Source: a virus
Length of the DNA: 21,298 nt
Strand: one strand, 5' to 3'
Virus record (IMG/VR): IMGVR_UViG_3300030451_003583
Location: 1-21,298 of that record
In this document: piece after piece, positions 19,943 to 21,298 of the stretch
How positions within the stretch are numbered: the first letter of the stretch is position 1
Layout: every line of letters starts with the position of its first letter
The notes under the pieces: generated by a model
Databases searched by the model: none
What the model saw: only the letters and a program-made list of their open reading frames with translations
What the model was told of the DNA's origin: nothing
Program-made: the position numbers and the translations under genes

Positions 19943-20313
19943 TATGCTGATCTCTTCACTTTTTCGAATGAACGCATTCCCCCCAAACCGAGAAGTCCAA
20001 GAAGTATTGTTGTCAATGTACTCATATCGAATACTGGTAAATCCACTTGATAGCCAAATGAATATACAAGAAAAAGTAAGAACGGCTGTAATACGAAGTG
20101 ATAACATAGTGCTACTCCACAAGTCCAACCAACAAAAGGACGCCAACCTGCAACAAATAAACTATTGCTATTGGCTTCAACTTTATTAACCTCAATTTGT
20201 GCTTTGTTAATTTCTTGTATGAGTTGTGCTTTTTCTGTTTTGTCCAGAGTAAAGTCATCGATTTTATCTGCTACTTTATCTATTATACCTGCTACAACAT
20301 TAAGTTTTGGCAT
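19942..20313 (-). CDS. 3TM holin, GTA type (123 aa)
   Basis: Matches the 3TM holin family described for gene-transfer agents (PF11351): an amphipathic N-terminal helix (EKAQLIQEINKAQIEVNKVE), then 'FVAGWRPFVGWTCGVALCYHF', a second hydrophobic segment (VLQPFLLFLVYSFG), and a third (TLTTILLGLLGLGGMRSFEK). It would form holes in the inner membrane that release the endolysin. Directly coupled to the lysozyme, giving a two-gene lysis cassette. Confidence 0.8.
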   Translation of the reverse strand: MPKLNVVAGIIDKVADKIDDFTLDKTEKAQLIQEINKAQIEVNKVEANSNSLFVAGWRPFVGWTCGVALCYHFVLQPFLLFLVYSFGYQVDLPVFDMSTLTTILLGLLGLGGMRSFEKVKRSA

Positions 20314-20482
20314 TTTTACTACCTTTTTCTAAAGATTGTAGTGCTTCTATAACTCCTTGTTGTTTTGCTATTTGCATACGCAATTCTGCATTATTTGCTT
20401 GTAGCATTGTAATTTGCTCATTGCATTGATTGAATTGATCTACTAATTCTTTTAGTTTGGATTGTTGTTCTTCTAGTTTCAT
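20300..20482 (-). CDS. Coiled-coil small protein upstream of the holin (60 aa)
   Basis: Begins MKLEEQQSKLKELVDQFNQC and continues as a heptad-rich helix (EQITMLQANNAELRMQIAKQ) with little else, so it is probably a coiled-coil dimer or trimer. It overlaps the holin by 14 bases and has AAGGAATACT before the ATG. It may modulate lysis, or be a small virion component. No signal or membrane segment, so not a typical spanin. Confidence 0.55.
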   Translation of the reverse strand: MKLEEQQSKLKELVDQFNQCNEQITMLQANNAELRMQIAKQQGVIEALQSLEKGSKNAKT

Positions 20483-20523
20483 AGTATTCCTTACTTTATT
20501 TATATTTCTAAGAATATAATAAA

Positions 20524-20763
20524 TTATGAATATCTACGCATTCTTTTTCTTGTTTTTCGAGAATACTTAGCTCGTTGCTTACCTGCTTTAGTGGCTTTTC
20601 TTTTCTTGCGAGTTTCGTATGCGTACTCTGATGCAGTCATTGCTTTGAGTAATCTTTCTGGTAAATATCTTTCTCCAGTTTTAGATGACGGCTTACCAGA
20701 TTTGGTACGCCATTTTTGTTTTGTCCACCTGCGTAGACTTTTCTGTGATTTCTTGAGAGCCAT
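20524..20763 (-). CDS. Basic protein, DUF5872-like (79 aa)
   Basis: Starts MALKKSQKSLRRWTKQKWRT and contains 'SGKPSSKTGERYLPERLLKA', a pattern I recall from a DUF5872-type family found in marine phages and some large eukaryotic viruses. Strongly basic (K/R about a third). It overlaps the preceding basic protein by one base (TAATG). Function unknown; DNA packaging or capsid-internal association is conceivable. Confidence 0.65.
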   Translation of the reverse strand: MALKKSQKSLRRWTKQKWRTKSGKPSSKTGERYLPERLLKAMTASEYAYETRKKRKATKAGKQRAKYSRKTRKRMRRYS

Positions 20764-20951
20764 TATCTATAACCACCACCTGCTCGTTTGTAGGCGAGTG
20801 CTAACATCTGTGCTTTTCTAGCACTCCATTGTCCAGGATTACCACCTTTATTTCCTCTTAGGATTTTTTGAAATAGACGCTTTCTAAGCGTAGGTTTAGT
20901 ATAATTACCTGCTTGATTGACTCTCGATTTTCTTTTCTTTTTTCTAGCCAT
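20763..20951 (-). CDS. Basic protein with GQWSARKAQ motif (62 aa)
   Basis: Begins MARKKKRKSRVNQAGNYTKP and ends 'GQWSARKAQMLALAYKRAGG'. This layout (basic start, NYTKPTLRKRL, KGG-PGQWSARKAQMLA-YK--GGGY) is familiar from marine viral genomes, where it often accompanies the previous type of basic protein. Function unknown; high charge and small size suggest nucleic-acid binding. It overlaps both neighbours (TAATG). Confidence 0.65.
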   Translation of the reverse strand: MARKKKRKSRVNQAGNYTKPTLRKRLFQKILRGNKGGNPGQWSARKAQMLALAYKRAGGGYR

Positions 20952-21052
20952 TACTTACGCATCTTTTTTAGTATTGCTTTTTGTAAAGCCATTGGTAATT
21001 TTTTTTGTTTGGCTGTTAAACCTTTTTTCTTTTTTTTCATTTTGCGTTTCAT
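20951..21052 (-). CDS. Lysine-rich 33-residue mini-protein
   Basis: Reads MKRKMKKKKKGLTAKQKKLP then a short helix (MALQKAILKKMRK). It has a GAGG ribosome site about 8 bases before the ATG and is coupled to both neighbours: the ATG overlaps the thioredoxin-like stop and its stop overlaps the next ATG. The arrangement supports real translation. Similar in style to the 24-residue peptide at the left end. Confidence 0.55.
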   Translation of the reverse strand: MKRKMKKKKKGLTAKQKKLPMALQKAILKKMRK

Positions 21053-21298
21053 TGTATTTCCTCTTTAATTTTTTTAAGAACTTCGTCTTCGTTAAATCTC
21101 ATTGATATTCCTGCCTCAAATCTCATTACTTCCTTGCCTTTTTCTAATATAATAATAGTAGGTACAGTTTTAATATTCCACTCTTTTTGAATAACTGCTC
21201 CAATATTTTTATTAGCAAGATCAATTTCTGCTATGTAACAATCTTTTAATTTTTCAATTTTCAGTCTATTTGCGTAATTCCAAGAAGCATTTACTTGT
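21049..21298 (-). CDS. Thioredoxin-like protein, N-terminus outside the window
   Basis: The 82 visible residues begin QVNASWNYANRLKIEKLKDC and continue 'YIAEIDLANKNIGAVIQKEW', then 'NIKTVPTIIILEKGKEVMRF', with the cis-proline motif TVPT followed by a buried strand and a Gly turn, typical of the thioredoxin fold. The active-site Cys region would lie just outside the window, so catalytic activity cannot be judged. It may be a redox protein or a polymerase-processivity-like partner; only the fold is supported. Confidence 0.65.
   Translation of the reverse strand, partial: QVNASWNYANRLKIEKLKDCYIAEIDLANKNIGAVIQKEWNIKTVPTIIILEKGKEVMRFEAGISMRFNEDEVLKKIKEEIQ

Noticed and set aside
19943-20146. N-terminal extension of the lysozyme up to 20146
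   Set aside because: It overlaps the holin completely in another frame; the lysozyme family signature starts at 19942 with a TAATG coupling.
1-21298. CRISPR arrays, insertion sequences, integrase or attachment sites
   Set aside because: No spaced direct repeats, transposase, inverted-repeat ends or recombinase were seen. The repeated leaders are gene-start elements at irregular gene-length spacing.

Overview
The window looks like about half of the genome of an AT-rich, tailed double-stranded DNA phage with a long non-contractile tail (siphovirus type). The evidence is a tape-measure protein, a major tail protein, a frameshifted tail-assembly chaperone pair, a 3TM holin and a GH108-type lysozyme, plus an early replication and DNA-modification block. 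I judge the base composition to be below 30 percent GC by eye. Together with very small basic proteins I recall from marine phages and a GTA-type 3TM holin, it suggests a marine alphaproteobacterial host (SAR11-like or similar). That host call is inference.

Layout. (1) Positions 1-624, minus strand: a tight run of tiny genes led by an FmdB-type zinc ribbon, transcribed leftward out of the window. (2) Positions 625-1095: a divergent control region with a leftward and a rightward promoter candidate, clustered palindromes and a long A/C-rich leader. (3) Positions 1096-4634, plus strand: about fourteen small, mostly unrecognised early genes. Many carry a repeated AACAAACAAGG leader, and three are followed by hairpins that look like terminators. 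A possible structured RNA lies at 4303-4387. (4) Positions 4631-10641, plus strand: an HTH protein, a possible single-strand annealing protein, a replication initiator, a PD-(D/E)XK nuclease, a zinc-ribbon phosphoesterase, a winged-helix protein, an SSB-like protein, a small cytosine-C5 methyltransferase and a Dam-family adenine methyltransferase. (5) Positions 10642-10745: a convergent junction. (6) Positions 10746-21298, minus strand, read from the right: a partial thioredoxin-like protein, three basic small proteins, a coiled-coil protein, holin, lysozyme, head-tail adaptor, two related tail-completion proteins, a small protein, major tail protein, chaperone G/GT, tape measure, a large tail hub protein and a terminal minor tail protein.

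How it works together. The rightward arm would be expressed first (host takeover, recombination, replication, methylation). The leftward arm carries virion and lysis genes. Both ends of the window are minus-strand operons cut by the window edge. If the genome is circular or circularly permuted, the leftward transcript starting near 700 could run through the unseen part of the genome and re-enter at 21298, meeting the rightward arm near 10.7 kb. Terminase, portal, major capsid protein, DNA polymerase and helicase are not in this window.

The strongest unusual signals are a nearly textbook -1 frameshift site in the tail chaperone, a cloverleaf-like intergenic RNA candidate at 4303-4387, and a cluster of 13 GATC sites in 284 bp beside the early promoter of a phage that carries its own Dam-family methyltransferase.
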